A DNA stretch of 6,199 nucleotides from DATBDM01 sp036269915. GTDB lineage: Bacteria; Actinomycetota; Thermoleophilia; Solirubrobacterales; Solirubrobacteraceae. The DNA lies in assembly GCA_036269915.1 (NCBI GenBank), contig DATBDM010000138.1, positions 1-6,199 on the forward strand, given 5' to 3'. Under the pieces are notes generated by a model. That model ran no database searches and was not told where the DNA came from. It worked only from the letters and a program-made list of their open reading frames with translations. Below, piece after piece: positions 6,138 through 6,199 of this stretch; positions within the stretch are counted from its first letter, which is position 1, and the number at the start of each line of letters is the position of its first letter. The position numbers and the translations under genes are program-made.

Positions 6138-6199
6138 TCAATCGGAGACTGAATAGACCCCTCGCCGTCGGTGCCACGGTCGTCGTCCTCGCGGGCGGC
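6134..6199 (+). CDS. Start of a probable exported protein (cut by window end)
   Basis: Only 22 codons are visible, so the product cannot be identified. The N-terminus MINRRLNRPLAVGATVVVLA has a short Arg-rich start followed by a hydrophobic run, which looks like a signal peptide or membrane anchor. A strong AAGGAG lies seven bases upstream, and the ATG overlaps the kinase stop by four bases, continuing the pattern of the operon. It is probably a secreted or membrane-anchored envelope protein under the same control as the exporter; that role is inference from position. Confidence 0.7.
   Translation, partial: MINRRLNRPLAVGATVVVLAGG

Overview
This is a very GC-rich window with tightly packed genes. 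Every convincing gene lies on the plus strand. GC-rich third codon positions, frequent GTG starts and an MprAB-type two-component system point to a high-GC actinobacterium. The overall style (MacB-type exporter, Gly-rich extracytoplasmic tails, DUF5666-like protein) made me think of Thermoleophilia such as Solirubrobacter or Conexibacter relatives. That placement is inference and needs a search.

Layout. Bases 1-211 hold no gene with a canonical start, but frame 2 is open from 65 and looks like the missing N-terminus of the first gene. Then come a MacA/HlyD-type membrane-fusion (adaptor) protein (212-1486), a MacB/LolD-type ABC ATPase (1483-2205), a MacB/FtsX-type permease (2202-3419), a single-pass membrane protein with a DUF5666-like outer domain (3416-4006), an OmpR/PhoB-family response regulator (4003-4686), a HAMP-containing sensor histidine kinase (4683-6137), and the first 22 codons of a probable exported protein (6134 to the window end). 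Each stop codon overlaps the next start by exactly four bases (GTGA or ATGA) at all six junctions, so this is one translationally coupled operon that continues past the right edge.

Function. The adaptor, ATPase and permease form a MacAB-like tripartite-type exporter or mechanotransmission pump. Substrates known for the family include macrolides, peptides, lipoproteins and siderophores; nothing in the sequence identifies the substrate here. The DUF5666-like protein probably sits beside the pump on the outer face of the membrane. The kinase and regulator very likely sense an envelope signal and control this operon, as is common for exporter/two-component clusters. No outer-membrane TolC-type partner is encoded in the window.

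I see no mobile element, CRISPR array, RNA gene or convincing terminator. No clearly new system is present. The points most worth checking are the uncertain adaptor start, the DUF5666-like accessory protein inside an exporter operon, Gly/Phe-rich segments shared by several exported proteins of the operon, and an anomalous C-terminal tail on the kinase.
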